Shown: positions 6,768 through 14,118 of the stretch, piece by piece
Layout of the letters: each line of letters opens with the position of its first letter
Position numbering within the stretch: position 1 is the stretch's first letter
Assembly: GCF_040549045.1 (NCBI RefSeq)
Contig: NZ_JBEWTB010000002.1
Coordinates: 458,501 to 522,500 of the forward strand
Direction of reading: 5' to 3'
Origin: Endozoicomonas sp. NE40
GTDB lineage: Bacteria; Pseudomonadota; Gammaproteobacteria; Pseudomonadales; Endozoicomonadaceae
Length of the DNA stretch: 64,000 nucleotides
The notes under the pieces: generated by a model
Told to the model about the DNA's origin: nothing
The model's database searches: none
What the model saw: only the letters and a program-made list of their open reading frames with translations
Program-made: the position numbers and the translations under genes

Positions 6768-8615
6768 TTATCCTTTGAGGTAACGACTACGGGAAGTTCT
6801 TCTTGCTCTGGGTTGAACCACTTCTTCAGATTCCTGCTGTTCGATAAAAACGTCCGGCTCCGGTCGTTGCTCAGCCAGTTGTTCCAGATCCAGCCCACGG
6901 TGCTGTTGCAGAATGCGCACAGCTGTTAGCGCATAGACACGACAATCCAATGCTTCATTCCGCTTCTTGCGGGCATCCCATTCAAAATAGGCAACACCGT
7001 GTTTGTATTTGCGGATCTTCTCTTCAGCGGTGGCCTGTTTGAAGTAGTCTTCATCAAAACAGTCTTTGACTGGCCAGTGACAATAGCCAGCCCCCGGTTC
7101 AAGGATTCGATAGCGTTGGTAGACCAACTCTTTGGCAGTGTCTGTACCTACCAGTGTCAGGTAGACGCCTTTCTTATTTCGGGTTTTGGGAAAAGTGGCG
7201 ATAGGTTTACCCGACTGCGATGCCCCTTTAATAGGGATCAGCCAGTCTGCACCCTGTTTACGGGAAAAGGCATAGACTTCATCGGTAAAGTGGCCACCAG
7301 AATCCATGCAGATCTGGGCAAGATTCATTAGCACGCCATCCTGTCTCCGATAGGCTTTGCGAAGCTTATCGGCCAGTATTTTCCAGATATCCGGGCGGGA
7401 TAAATCACCATATAGCCGGATATAATCAACCGACCAGCTCTCTTCCCCTGCTCCCCAGCCCACCACTTCGTATTCAACCCGGTCATCCTGCACATCGACG
7501 CCACAGGTCAGTACCTCCACCGACCAGGGTACTTCGGCTGAGTAATGTTCACGACGCTGGTAAAGCAGTTCGTGGTCGACGGTCTCCCCGGCTTCCTGCC
7601 AGGTTTGTCCCAATACCGTATTGGTCCAGTCCTTTAACAACACTGGATCAGACTTTGCGGCCAGAAAATCAGCGACCGCATCCTTCCAGCTATACCAGCC
7701 ATTTGGACTGTATAGAGAGTTCAAGTGATAGCCCCGGAATTTACCATCAGCCTCTTCATTCAGCGGTACCCACTTTCCGTTCTCAAGCAGCTTGGGTTTA
7801 TCATGCTCCTGCATTCGGTGTTGGCACTCTATGCATTCAAAACACGCGGTTTCAGGATCATGATTGTCAAAGCGAATCTGCTGCCACTCAATGGGTTGCA
7901 GATGATTACAGCGAATACAAGGCACATGGTACTGACGCTGGTCACTGGCCTGATAGGCTGACTCGATTTTACTGGCTCCGGCAATGTTGGGCGTAGACAC
8001 CATCAAAATTTTACGGTTACGGGAAAACGTCGCCGTTCGTTTGATGGCCAGATTAATCGGACTGCCTTCACCGTCCACATCATCGTCGTAAGCATCTACC
8101 TCATCCAGAAACAGAAACCGGGCAGGCATGGAACGCAGGCCAGTGGCAGAGTTTGCCCCGGTAATAATCAGTACACCGTTGGGAAACTCCTTAACCATCT
8201 GGGTATTGCCGGAATCCCTGGAGCGAGGGTCTTTCACCTTGTCACGCAAGATAGGCATTTCCTCGATCATGGGCGCAATGCGCTGCTTTGAGGTTCTCTT
8301 GGCCATATCCAGCGTTGGCAGTACATACATCATCGGGCCGGGTGTATGATGAATCACATAACCGAGCCAGTTATTACCGCATTCGGTCCCGCCCACCTGA
8401 GCCCCTTTCATAAAAGCAATGCGCTCTACCGATGAAGCAGGAGACAGGCAGTCCATGATTTCTTTCAGATACGGCGTTCGGGTGGTTCGCCACCGGCCTG
8501 CTTCTTTGGCAGATTTCATGGGCAGAATACGATGCTCATCAGCCCACTCAGACACCGTCATTCGGGTATCCGGCTTTAACCCGGTAAAAAATCCGTCGAA
8601 ATAAGGTGACATCAT
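6768..8615 (-). CDS. Phage terminase large subunit (gpA family)
   Basis: A 615-residue protein (lambda gpA 641). It shows the ATPase elements expected for a packaging motor: a Walker A-like KGAQVGGTECGNNW at 70-83, a Walker B FLFLDEVDAYDDD at 167-179, and a CxxC pair (PCIRCNH and CFECIECQHR) that probably binds zinc. The C-terminal nuclease part includes DVQDDRVEYEVVGWG and CMDSGGHFTDEVY. It packages and cuts phage DNA with the small subunit. It overlaps the Nu1-like gene by 4 bases (8612-8615). Confidence 0.93.
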   Translation of the reverse strand: MMSPYFDGFFTGLKPDTRMTVSEWADEHRILPMKSAKEAGRWRTTRTPYLKEIMDCLSPASSVERIAFMKGAQVGGTECGNNWLGYVIHHTPGPMMYVLPTLDMAKRTSKQRIAPMIEEMPILRDKVKDPRSRDSGNTQMVKEFPNGVLIITGANSATGLRSMPARFLFLDEVDAYDDDVDGEGSPINLAIKRTATFSRNRKILMVSTPNIAGASKIESAYQASDQRQYHVPCIRCNHLQPIEWQQIRFDNHDPETACFECIECQHRMQEHDKPKLLENGKWVPLNEEADGKFRGYHLNSLYSPNGWYSWKDAVADFLAAKSDPVLLKDWTNTVLGQTWQEAGETVDHELLYQRREHYSAEVPWSVEVLTCGVDVQDDRVEYEVVGWGAGEESWSVDYIRLYGDLSRPDIWKILADKLRKAYRRQDGVLMNLAQICMDSGGHFTDEVYAFSRKQGADWLIPIKGASQSGKPIATFPKTRNKKGVYLTLVGTDTAKELVYQRYRILEPGAGYCHWPVKDCFDEDYFKQATAEEKIRKYKHGVAYFEWDARKKRNEALDCRVYALTAVRILQQHRGLDLEQLAEQRPEPDVFIEQQESEEVVQPRARRTSRSRYLKG

Positions 8616-9103
8616 TGATTGCTTAACTCGTTCAGAAGGGCTTCAAGCTCAACAATCAATAGCTGCCTGATTTCAGCTGGATCATTTTCCGCTGCCAGAA
8701 TATCCGACAGTCGGTCCGGTAGGCCAAGTAAGGCATCTCGAACAATTCTGGCCGCCCTGAACGCATCGGCCTTGACTTTAGAAGCATCGGTCAGTTTGCC
8801 CGCCTTCTCCTCATACTCCATTCTGGCCATTTTGGCTCTGAACGCTTCCCGCATGGTGCGGGCAGTGACGAAGTCCACCGCCTGTCGTGAATCTGTGGGA
8901 GCAGAGGGAAGAACCGCTTCGCTCCGGGGTCTTGTTCGCAGTTCTGTAGAAGGCTCCGACTGAGCCTTTATGGCCGCCAGCGCCCGCTCTGAATCAATCT
9001 TGCCATTGATCAGGGTGATCTTGCCGGATCTGACCAGTTTCCCTACATATTGACGGCTCCAACCTTGACGTTTGGCGAACTCTGACTGTGACAGTAACGC
9101 CAT
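8612..9103 (-). CDS. Phage terminase small subunit (Nu1 family)
   Basis: 163 residues. The N-terminal MALLSQSEFAKRQGWSRQYV, then GKLVRSGKITLINGKID, is a winged helix-turn-helix of the Nu1/MerR-like type. The middle (ARTMREAFRAKMARMEYEEK) is a long helix and the C-terminus probably binds the large subunit. Nu1 recognises the cosB repeats next to its own gene. The direct repeats just upstream (9102-9141) would fit that role. It is the first gene of the minus-strand morphogenesis operon. Confidence 0.88.
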   Translation of the reverse strand: MALLSQSEFAKRQGWSRQYVGKLVRSGKITLINGKIDSERALAAIKAQSEPSTELRTRPRSEAVLPSAPTDSRQAVDFVTARTMREAFRAKMARMEYEEKAGKLTDASKVKADAFRAARIVRDALLGLPDRLSDILAAENDPAEIRQLLIVELEALLNELSNQ

Positions 9104-9141
9104 AGACCGCTATTGCTCCCTATAGAACCGTATTGCTCCCT
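9102..9141 (-). repeat. Two tandem 20-bp repeats before the small terminase gene; cosB candidate
   Basis: On the plus strand, 9102-9121 and 9122-9141 are head-to-tail copies with 17 of 20 bases identical, each ending TATTGCTCCCT. The first copy runs into the Nu1 start codon. A third, shorter echo (CTCGCTCC) follows. In lambda the small terminase subunit binds repeated R sites beside Nu1. The repeats and position are seen; the function is inference. Confidence 0.5.
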
Positions 9142-9266
9142 CTCGCTCCACATAGTCCCGCATCCTTCCGCCAACATATTGATTATTAAGCTAATTTTCT
9201 TGATAACTATGAGCTATAGAGCCTTACTGTACATAACAAAAACAAATCAACCGGAAGGACAACCCC

Positions 9267-9440
9267 ATGAACAAGCACATCGAAAAAGCTCTGGAAGCCA
9301 TCGCCCGTGAACATCTGCTGCTGGATAACCTGAAACCCCAAAACAGCAGTGAGGACTTCCAGGAACAAAGCGTCTGGGGCATTAAAAAAGCTCTGGAAGC
9401 CGCCTATCAACAGGGATTTAAAGACGGAAAACAGCAATAA
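9267..9440 (+). CDS. DUF6900-type small phage protein
   Basis: A 57-residue protein starting MNKHIEKALEAIAREHLLLD after GGAAGGACAACCCC. It contains the pattern AIAREHLxxDxL followed by DFQEQSVWGIKKALEAAYQQG, which I recognise as the DUF6900 domain found in phages and mobile elements beside DUF3489 genes; here too a DUF3489 gene follows 18 bases downstream. Function unknown; the compact helical fold suggests a binding partner. It is oriented opposite to the head operon. Confidence 0.7.
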   Translation: MNKHIEKALEAIAREHLLLDNLKPQNSSEDFQEQSVWGIKKALEAAYQQGFKDGKQQ

Positions 9441-9458
9441 CTACCAAGGAGAAGCACC

Positions 9459-9923
9459 ATGAAAAACAACAAACTCACCCCAGCTCAGGAAAGCGCTCTG
9501 CAGCAAGCCGCTAAAACCGGCACCCTTAAGGCATCGGATCTCGCCATCAAGGGCGGAGCCCGAAACAAAGTGCTGGCCAGCCTGACCAGCAAGGGATTTC
9601 TGATTGCCTTGAAAGAACCGGATACTTATGACATCAGCCCACAGGGTCGAGCGGTTATCGGTCTCGAAGATAAACCTGCCTCAGAGAGTAAAGGTAAAAT
9701 CCGAACCGGCACCAAGCTGCACAAAGTCATCGAGCTGCTCAGTCGCCCCGAAGGCGCAGCCATCCATGAGATTATGAAAGAAACCGGCTGGCAGCAGCAC
9801 ACGGTTCGGGGAACCCTGGTCGAATCGCTCAAAAAACGACTCGGGTTAACCATTGAATCGGAAAAGCCTGAAGGCAAGGACCGGATCTATAGAATCACCG
9901 GCGGACTGGAGGCTCTCTCATGA
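9459..9923 (+). CDS. DUF3489 family protein
   Basis: 154 residues. The C-terminal domain (about 80-150) has the DUF3489 pattern GTKLHKVIELLSRPEGAAIH, then a TGWQQHTVRGTLVESLKK motif, and RIYRITG at the end. It resembles a winged helix in which TGWQxHTVRG is the recognition helix region. The N-terminal 70 residues (LTPAQESALQQAAKTGTLKA) look like a second small winged helix. DNA binding is likely; its role is unknown. An AAGGAGAAGCACC site precedes the ATG. Its stop overlaps the next start (ATGA). Confidence 0.82.
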   Translation: MKNNKLTPAQESALQQAAKTGTLKASDLAIKGGARNKVLASLTSKGFLIALKEPDTYDISPQGRAVIGLEDKPASESKGKIRTGTKLHKVIELLSRPEGAAIHEIMKETGWQQHTVRGTLVESLKKRLGLTIESEKPEGKDRIYRITGGLEALS

Positions 9924-10309
9924 GTACCCGATCAAGAATTGCGATGCGGCTGGCTAATGGCGATGCACAAGGATGTGCAAGTGCCGCAGGAGGCAGGATA
10001 CCGGGAGCGGCCCGCTATCGCTCGGTTTACTGCCACTTCGACGGTGATCTGGTTGGTCCAGTCTTGCGCGAACATTATGCCTCGGAAGAACAAGCCCACA
10101 CGATTATCAATGGTGGTGACCTTCGTTCCGTCTGGCCCGACAAGCTGGAAACCTACCGGGCTATCGGCGAGCCATGGCAACATATTCGCCCCAGAGAAAG
10201 TGCCGACCTATCCCTGCTCATAGAACTGGCCTGGGATACTGGCGCTGAATACCTCTGTTGCTGGCAAGACGACGGCTGGCAAACCATTGAGATGAGAGGG
10301 TCACAGTAA
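9920..10309 (+). CDS. Phage hypothetical protein with STRSRIA/YCHFDGD pattern
   Basis: 129 residues, beginning MSTRSRIAMRLANGD and then RSVYCHFDGD. Many phages carry a small protein with this MxTRSxI...xxYCHxDG start that counts or modifies an unknown target; the function is not known to me. Here about 16 Gly/Ala/Arg-rich residues separate the two halves of the motif, more than usual. C-terminal text GAEYLCCWQDDGWQTIEM is typical too. It is coupled to its neighbours through ATGA and TAATG overlaps. Confidence 0.6.
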   Translation: MSTRSRIAMRLANGDAQGCASAAGGRIPGAARYRSVYCHFDGDLVGPVLREHYASEEQAHTIINGGDLRSVWPDKLETYRAIGEPWQHIRPRESADLSLLIELAWDTGAEYLCCWQDDGWQTIEMRGSQ

Positions 10310-10650
10310 TGAATCCTCCCGTTCTTCTGGCCATGGAACTGACCAGCCGGCCTTTCCTCTATTGCCGATTGCTTCATCCTGACAGGCACACCCTGTCGCA
10401 TTTGAACTACTGGTATGCTGAAACCTATGAAGCCATCTTTCTGATCCAGCTGAGCGATTTACACTACCTTCAAGGCAAAAAAGCATCAGCATTAGGGCGA
10501 GACTGGGGAGAGCCATGGGTTGATGTTCAACCCCGGCTATCCCCTTCGAAATACCACCTGAAGTCTGTTGCCAGAAGCCTGAAAATCACCACCCTGTATG
10601 TCAACCAACAGCAACAATGGCTGGTTGACACCATTACCCGAAGCGGTTGA
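10309..10650 (+). CDS. Phage hypothetical protein, unknown
   Basis: 113 residues (MNPPVLLAMELTSRPFLYCR), sharing one base with the stop of the gene before it. No membrane helix, no signal peptide and no motif I can name; it contains several aromatic residues and ends VNQQQQWLVDTITRSG. It is the last gene of the rightward cassette 9267-10650 and is followed 27 bases later by a terminator hairpin. It probably belongs to the same transcript as the DUF6900 and DUF3489 genes. Confidence 0.55.
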   Translation: MNPPVLLAMELTSRPFLYCRLLHPDRHTLSHLNYWYAETYEAIFLIQLSDLHYLQGKKASALGRDWGEPWVDVQPRLSPSKYHLKSVARSLKITTLYVNQQQQWLVDTITRSG

Positions 10651-10676
10651 CAAAATAACCCGAGATTGACAGCTGA

Positions 10677-10709
10677 AAGCCTTATAAATCAAGGCTTCCA
10701 CTCTTTTTT
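10677..10709 (+). terminator. Rho-independent terminator
   Basis: A perfect 7-bp stem AAGCCTT/AAGGCTT with a 7-base loop (10677-10697) is followed by a run of six T at 10704-10709. It closes the plus-strand cassette that starts at 9267. Confidence 0.75.
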
Positions 10710-10805
10710 GTCAACCTGTGTCAACCCCGATTTTTGCTCTGTCGCTGGCGAAATCCCGCGCCTCCGCCCCCCCGCAATAGACAATAACTCCCAGGGACCC
10801 CGGCC

Positions 10806-11174
10806 TCAGCCTTTCCATGTTCGAGCTACCTTCTCCAGCCCCCGACTGGCAATGTATCCACCAATCCCAAGCTGGATGATATTAAACAGTTTCAGTTCAA
10901 TCTCAGGGCTTAAATCCGGAGCTGACCAGCCCAGCCAACGACACACGACCAAAGCCGTAAACACCAGCATCACAATTGGACGCCAGCAACGTTGCAACCA
11001 GCTCTCTCCCTTGGCTTCAGCCTGAATAACACCAGCCTGCTTTGCCAGTTCGTCCAGCTCGCCATTGATCATCATCTCAGCCAGAATCACTTTGACCTGG
11101 TCACGGTTTTCCGCATCAGGAAATACTTTGTCGATGACTTTACCCAGCAATGGAATCGTTGCCGCCCAGCTCAT
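10806..11174 (-). CDS. Phage holin, 3-TM type
   Basis: 122 residues of the GTA/phage three-transmembrane holin type: an N-terminal amphipathic part (LLGKVIDKVFPDAENRDQVK), a middle helix EAKGESWLQRCWRPIVML, then VFTALVVCRWLGW, and IIQLGIGGYIASRGLEKV at the end. Holins open the inner membrane so that the endolysin can reach the wall. It overlaps the amidase gene's stop by 4 bases (11171-11174), forming a lysis cassette on the minus strand. Confidence 0.82.
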   Translation of the reverse strand: MSWAATIPLLGKVIDKVFPDAENRDQVKVILAEMMINGELDELAKQAGVIQAEAKGESWLQRCWRPIVMLVFTALVVCRWLGWSAPDLSPEIELKLFNIIQLGIGGYIASRGLEKVARTWKG

Positions 11175-11614
11175 AACAGCACCTCTGTTAAGCCTTCAGA
11201 CTCCAGCCACTCCTTGACCGCAAAACAGGGACAGTCTTTGGTTTTATTGAAATGGTTATGACCTTTTACAATAGCCGTTGGGTACACCGCCTGATGTCCG
11301 GCAACCAGCAGTTTAAGGATCTGCTTCTGAGCTGCTGTGAAATTATCTTCCGGCTGACTGGAATCACCCAGACCACCAACCAGGCAGATGCCGACACTCT
11401 CGTGATTGTGGCCTTTTGCATGAGCGCCCCAGTCACCGATGGGACGGCCCTGCTTGAGCGAACCATCCCGCTCTATCACCCAGTGATAACCAATATCAAA
11501 GAAAGCCCGCTCCAGCATGTGCCAGCGCTTGATGTCTTCAAAGTCGACATCCTGTGAAGGACGGGTCGCTGAGCAGTGAATTATGATGAAATTGGTTTCT
11601 GTTCGCTTGCCCAT
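11171..11614 (-). CDS. Phage endolysin, N-acetylmuramoyl-L-alanine amidase (T7 lysozyme family)
   Basis: 147 residues, the size of T7 lysozyme (151). Zinc ligands are visible: His13 in IIIHCSATR, His119 in VKGHNHF and Cys128 in TKDCPCF. A Tyr43/Lys126 catalytic pair is present by analogy with T7 (YHWVI and NKTKDC), with DWGAHAKGHN giving His66. It cleaves the amide bond between MurNAc and the stem peptide. It has no signal peptide, so it needs the adjacent holin for export. Confidence 0.92.
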   Translation of the reverse strand: MGKRTETNFIIIHCSATRPSQDVDFEDIKRWHMLERAFFDIGYHWVIERDGSLKQGRPIGDWGAHAKGHNHESVGICLVGGLGDSSQPEDNFTAAQKQILKLLVAGHQAVYPTAIVKGHNHFNKTKDCPCFAVKEWLESEGLTEVLL

Positions 11615-11617
11615 TGC

Positions 11618-11815
11618 TCACCCCCTGAGAAAGTAAGACAGCAGTCCGATCGTTGCGGTAAGAACAATCCAGCCGAACCGCTCGATGTAGTTCAGCATCA
11701 CGCCCCGCCGACTGGATTGAAACTCCAGCTGCCGAATGCGCTTATCCTGATGATCCAGCCGCTCACCCTGACGAGTGAGACTGGTGGTTTGGTGGGTGAT
11801 TCTCTCTTCGATCAT
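11618..11815 (-). CDS. Small coiled-coil membrane lysis accessory protein, probably 5'-truncated
   Basis: From the ATG at 11815, 65 residues with a heptad-rich stretch (RQGERLDHQDKRIRQLEFQS) and a single C-terminal membrane helix (FGWIVLTATIGLLSYFL). It resembles XhlA/spanin-type accessory proteins next to phage endolysins. The same frame stays open for 32 more codons upstream (to 11911) and reads as continued coiled coil (RRLDQIDSKLDKLSDAVSRL), but offers no ATG, GTG or TTG before a stop at 11912-11914. The true 5' end was probably lost at the junction near 11910. Confidence 0.6.
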   Translation of the reverse strand: MIEERITHQTTSLTRQGERLDHQDKRIRQLEFQSSRRGVMLNYIERFGWIVLTATIGLLSYFLRG

Positions 11816-11915
11816 GGCTAGCCTGGATACCGCGTCACTGAGCTTGTCGAGTTTGGAATCAATCTGATCCAGTCGCCGGGAGAGTGAAGTGGTCCCCAGT
11901 ATTAGCCTTGACTAA

Positions 11916-12092
11916 ATCAGACAGGCAATGCAGGACCTGTCCGGTATATGGGACGAGCTTTTAACTCCGGAAAAACGCAGGCTCACAGAATTGCTGATTC
12001 ATCGAATCGACCTGACCGCGAACGAAGTCACCATCTACTACAAACCCGACGGTATTGAGGCCGTCACCAGTGAATTTCAGGCCATTCAATAG
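11916..12092 (+). pseudogene. C-terminal remnant of a large serine recombinase
   Basis: An open frame of 58 codons after a TAA at 11913; from the ATG at 11928 it reads MQDLSGIWDELLTPEKRRLT, then ELLIHRIDLTANEVTIYY and KPDGIEAV. The pattern IWDELxxxExRRLxELLIxRI followed by a short basic strand is the C-terminus of large serine recombinases. The catalytic and DNA-binding parts are missing, so it is a remnant. A helix-turn-helix gene follows 12 bases later, as is common behind such recombinases. Confidence 0.7.
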
Positions 12093-12104
12093 AGGACACA
12101 CATT

Positions 12105-12530
12105 ATGGCAAAAGTGCTTCACAATGGAGAGGAAACCGTAGAGTTTCTGGAAGAAGAGAACCTGATCAAGGTCACCTTGCCCATCCGTTTATATCACCGT
12201 GGAGGGAAAACCACCATAGAAACGCCGACAGGTGCGATTGACCCGCCGGAGATGAAGCAGTTGCAGATCGCCCTGATTCAGGGACATCGCTGGCTGAAAA
12301 TGCTGATCAGACGAAAGTTTCCGAGTGTGAAAGCACTGGCTGAGAAGGAGAAGGTCGATAAAGCCAGGATTTCAAAGTGCATCCGCCTGACCTGCCTGGC
12401 ACCGGATATCCAGGAAGATATTCTGTGTTATCAGGGTAAGTGGCACCTATCGATGAAAGAGTGCATGAAACCCTTTCCTATGCTTTGGTCGGAGCAGCGG
12501 GAACATTTCAGTCAGGATTCAGTCCAATAA
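12105..12530 (+). CDS. Helix-turn-helix protein, recombinase-associated
   Basis: 141 residues. Residues around 72-105 (FPSVKALAEKEKVDKARISK followed by CIRLTCLAPDIQEDIL) form a ParB/KorB-like helix-turn-helix. The N-terminal half is beta-rich (VTLPIRLYHRGGKTTIET). Its ATG follows the serine-recombinase remnant by 12 bases with a GAGGACACACATT ribosome site, an arrangement expected for a gene once co-transcribed with the recombinase. A regulator or recombination accessory role is inference. Confidence 0.65.
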   Translation: MAKVLHNGEETVEFLEEENLIKVTLPIRLYHRGGKTTIETPTGAIDPPEMKQLQIALIQGHRWLKMLIRRKFPSVKALAEKEKVDKARISKCIRLTCLAPDIQEDILCYQGKWHLSMKECMKPFPMLWSEQREHFSQDSVQ

Positions 12531-12621
12531 ACTATCCAATACGTGTTAGACAAGCAGCTCCGCCTGAGCTTTCCTTGTTTGTAAGAAAAATAATCTATTG
12601 CCACCGGAAAGCGAGGGAAAA

Positions 12622-13569
12622 GTGAAGGACGATCACCAATTACTTATGGAAGCCATTCTTGGCAGCAATATCCCTCTTATTCAAAAGCGGTTGAACTCTG
12701 GCTGTGACATTAATGCCAGAAATCATTGTGGTGAGACTGTTTTACAATCGGCTGTTTCTGCACTGTATGACTACAAGTACAAAATAACCATCCTTGAATA
12801 CTTGCTGTGCCATGGAGCTGACTTCACCCTTATGGACGAAGATCGTACAGGCCCACTTACTGAAGCCGTTATAAACATGGATGCTGAATCTCTCAAACTT
12901 CTGCTTGATCATGGTGCCGACCCTAATGCTGAAGCAGGATTCACAAAGAGAGAAACACTCTATGACGAAGCCGTAGACTGGTACTCATATAAGCATTTCG
13001 ACTGCTTTTGCCTAAGTGGTTTCATCGATGAAGATATTTATGAAGATCATAATCTATGGCTTGAAAGCCTACATCAGCTGGCCAAAGACACCGGTAACCC
13101 GGCTCCGGAGCATCTTTCTATTCTAAGAGGCTACGGTGCAAAATTCTCTTGTGAAATCGAAGCCATCGAAAGAAAGCAGTTTCTTGATGCGCTTAACCCT
13201 GATATGGACGTATATACCATTCATGCAGATGAAGGAATTGGTGAGTTTCTTTGGCACAAAGATAACGGCGATATTTCTTCATTGGTAGGTGCGGGCTCTG
13301 GCTGCGTGGGGGATCGAGGCTCATTCTTCCCAGAGATGTCTGACAGACTTGTTAATGACTGCTGCAAGTGGATGGAGAGCTATATGAAAGCATGCATGGA
13401 AGATCAGTTAAACGATTTCGACTGGACATATTTTAATGACGCGGGGTTAAGCTTGGCGCAGCGTTTGAAAAACGAGCTGGGAAGTCGTGCTAAGGTCTTT
13501 TATTCAAAAGCGTTTGAGGACCCTACAGACGATGAAAGATCCATTGAAATTGAAGCCACTTGTTCGTGA
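12622..13569 (+). CDS. Ankyrin-repeat protein
   Basis: I choose the GTG at 12622 because GAGGGAAAA stands immediately before it; a TTG at 12598 would add 8 residues. About 315 residues. Residues 3-105 hold three ankyrin repeats (LLMEAILGSNIPLIQKRLN with GCDINARNHCGETVLQSAV; ILEYLLCHGADFTLMD; LTEAVINMDAESLKLLLDHG ADPNAE). The following ~200 residues are acidic and unfamiliar. No signal peptide. Ankyrin proteins bind other proteins and are frequent in host-associated bacteria. Base composition is more AT-rich than the flanking phage genes. Confidence 0.8.
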   Translation: MKDDHQLLMEAILGSNIPLIQKRLNSGCDINARNHCGETVLQSAVSALYDYKYKITILEYLLCHGADFTLMDEDRTGPLTEAVINMDAESLKLLLDHGADPNAEAGFTKRETLYDEAVDWYSYKHFDCFCLSGFIDEDIYEDHNLWLESLHQLAKDTGNPAPEHLSILRGYGAKFSCEIEAIERKQFLDALNPDMDVYTIHADEGIGEFLWHKDNGDISSLVGAGSGCVGDRGSFFPEMSDRLVNDCCKWMESYMKACMEDQLNDFDWTYFNDAGLSLAQRLKNELGSRAKVFYSKAFEDPTDDERSIEIEATCS

Positions 13570-13851
13570 TAAGTTTCTTGCTCTTGCCAGATAAACGACA
13601 AAAAACCACAAAGCAACCTCCAGCCGTTTTATTGAACTAAAACATTGATAATCAAACAAAAACCAAAGTGGAGGAAGTGGTACCTAAGTTCCTCCAGATT
13701 TTCAGAGAAGAGAGAAAAACAGAGAGAAAACCGGGATAAAAATACGTTGGTGGTATTTTGGGAAAAACCGGAAAATACACAAAAAGCCCCGAGACACAGG
13801 CCTATAAACGACAAAAACCCGAAGCCTTATGACCTCAGGTTTTTGAAAATA
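13570..13851. other. Gap between ankyrin gene and tRNA pair
   Basis: About 280 bases, A/T-rich on the plus strand (AGAGAAGAGAGAAAAACAGA) with no convincing gene. A plus-strand open frame here runs into the tRNA-Asp gene and is rejected. I see no repeat that could serve as an attachment site. Confidence 0.5.
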
Positions 13852-13928
13852 TGGCGGACCGGACGGGACTCGAACCCGCGACCTCCGGCGTGACAGGCCG
13901 GCATTCTAACCAACTGAACTACCGGTCC
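13852..13928 (-). tRNA. tRNA-Asp (GTC)
   Basis: Read on the minus strand: acceptor GGACCGG pairs with CCGGTCC, D-arm GTTCAGTTGGTTAGAAT, anticodon loop CTGTCAC with GTC, T-loop GGTTCGAGTCC, discriminator G and an encoded CCA. 77 nt, all arms intact, very close to the E. coli tRNA-Asp pattern. Confidence 0.97.
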
Positions 13929-13965
13929 GCATATTCTTTGTGAAGCAAATGCTTCAAACAGTATT

Positions 13966-14041
13966 TGGTGGGTGATGACGGGATCGAACCGCCGACCCTC
14001 TGCTTGTAAGGCAGATGCTCTCCCAGCTGAGCTAATCACCC
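13966..14041 (-). tRNA. tRNA-Val (TAC)
   Basis: Minus strand: acceptor GGGTGAT pairs with ATCACCC, D-arm TAGCTCAGCTGGGAGAGCA, anticodon loop CTTACAA (TAC), T-loop GGTTCGATCCC, discriminator A and encoded CCA. 76 nt. It lies 37 bases upstream of tRNA-Asp in the same direction, so the pair is probably one transcript. Confidence 0.97.
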
Positions 14042-14118
14042 TGTCAGCGGATTTGAATTTTACGGATTGAGTGAAAGGAGTCAACAATTTTTTACCGAAA
14101 ATATTTGTTCAAATATAG

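Noticed and set aside
1..12100. Complete prophage with defined ends
   Set aside because: No integrase, tail fibre or attachment repeats are visible; the left edge is cut and the right edge is a scar, so only a partial prophage can be claimed.
13645..13893. Plus-strand 82-codon frame near the tRNAs
   Set aside because: Runs into tRNA-Asp and is low-complexity Lys/Arg/Glu; no ribosome site.
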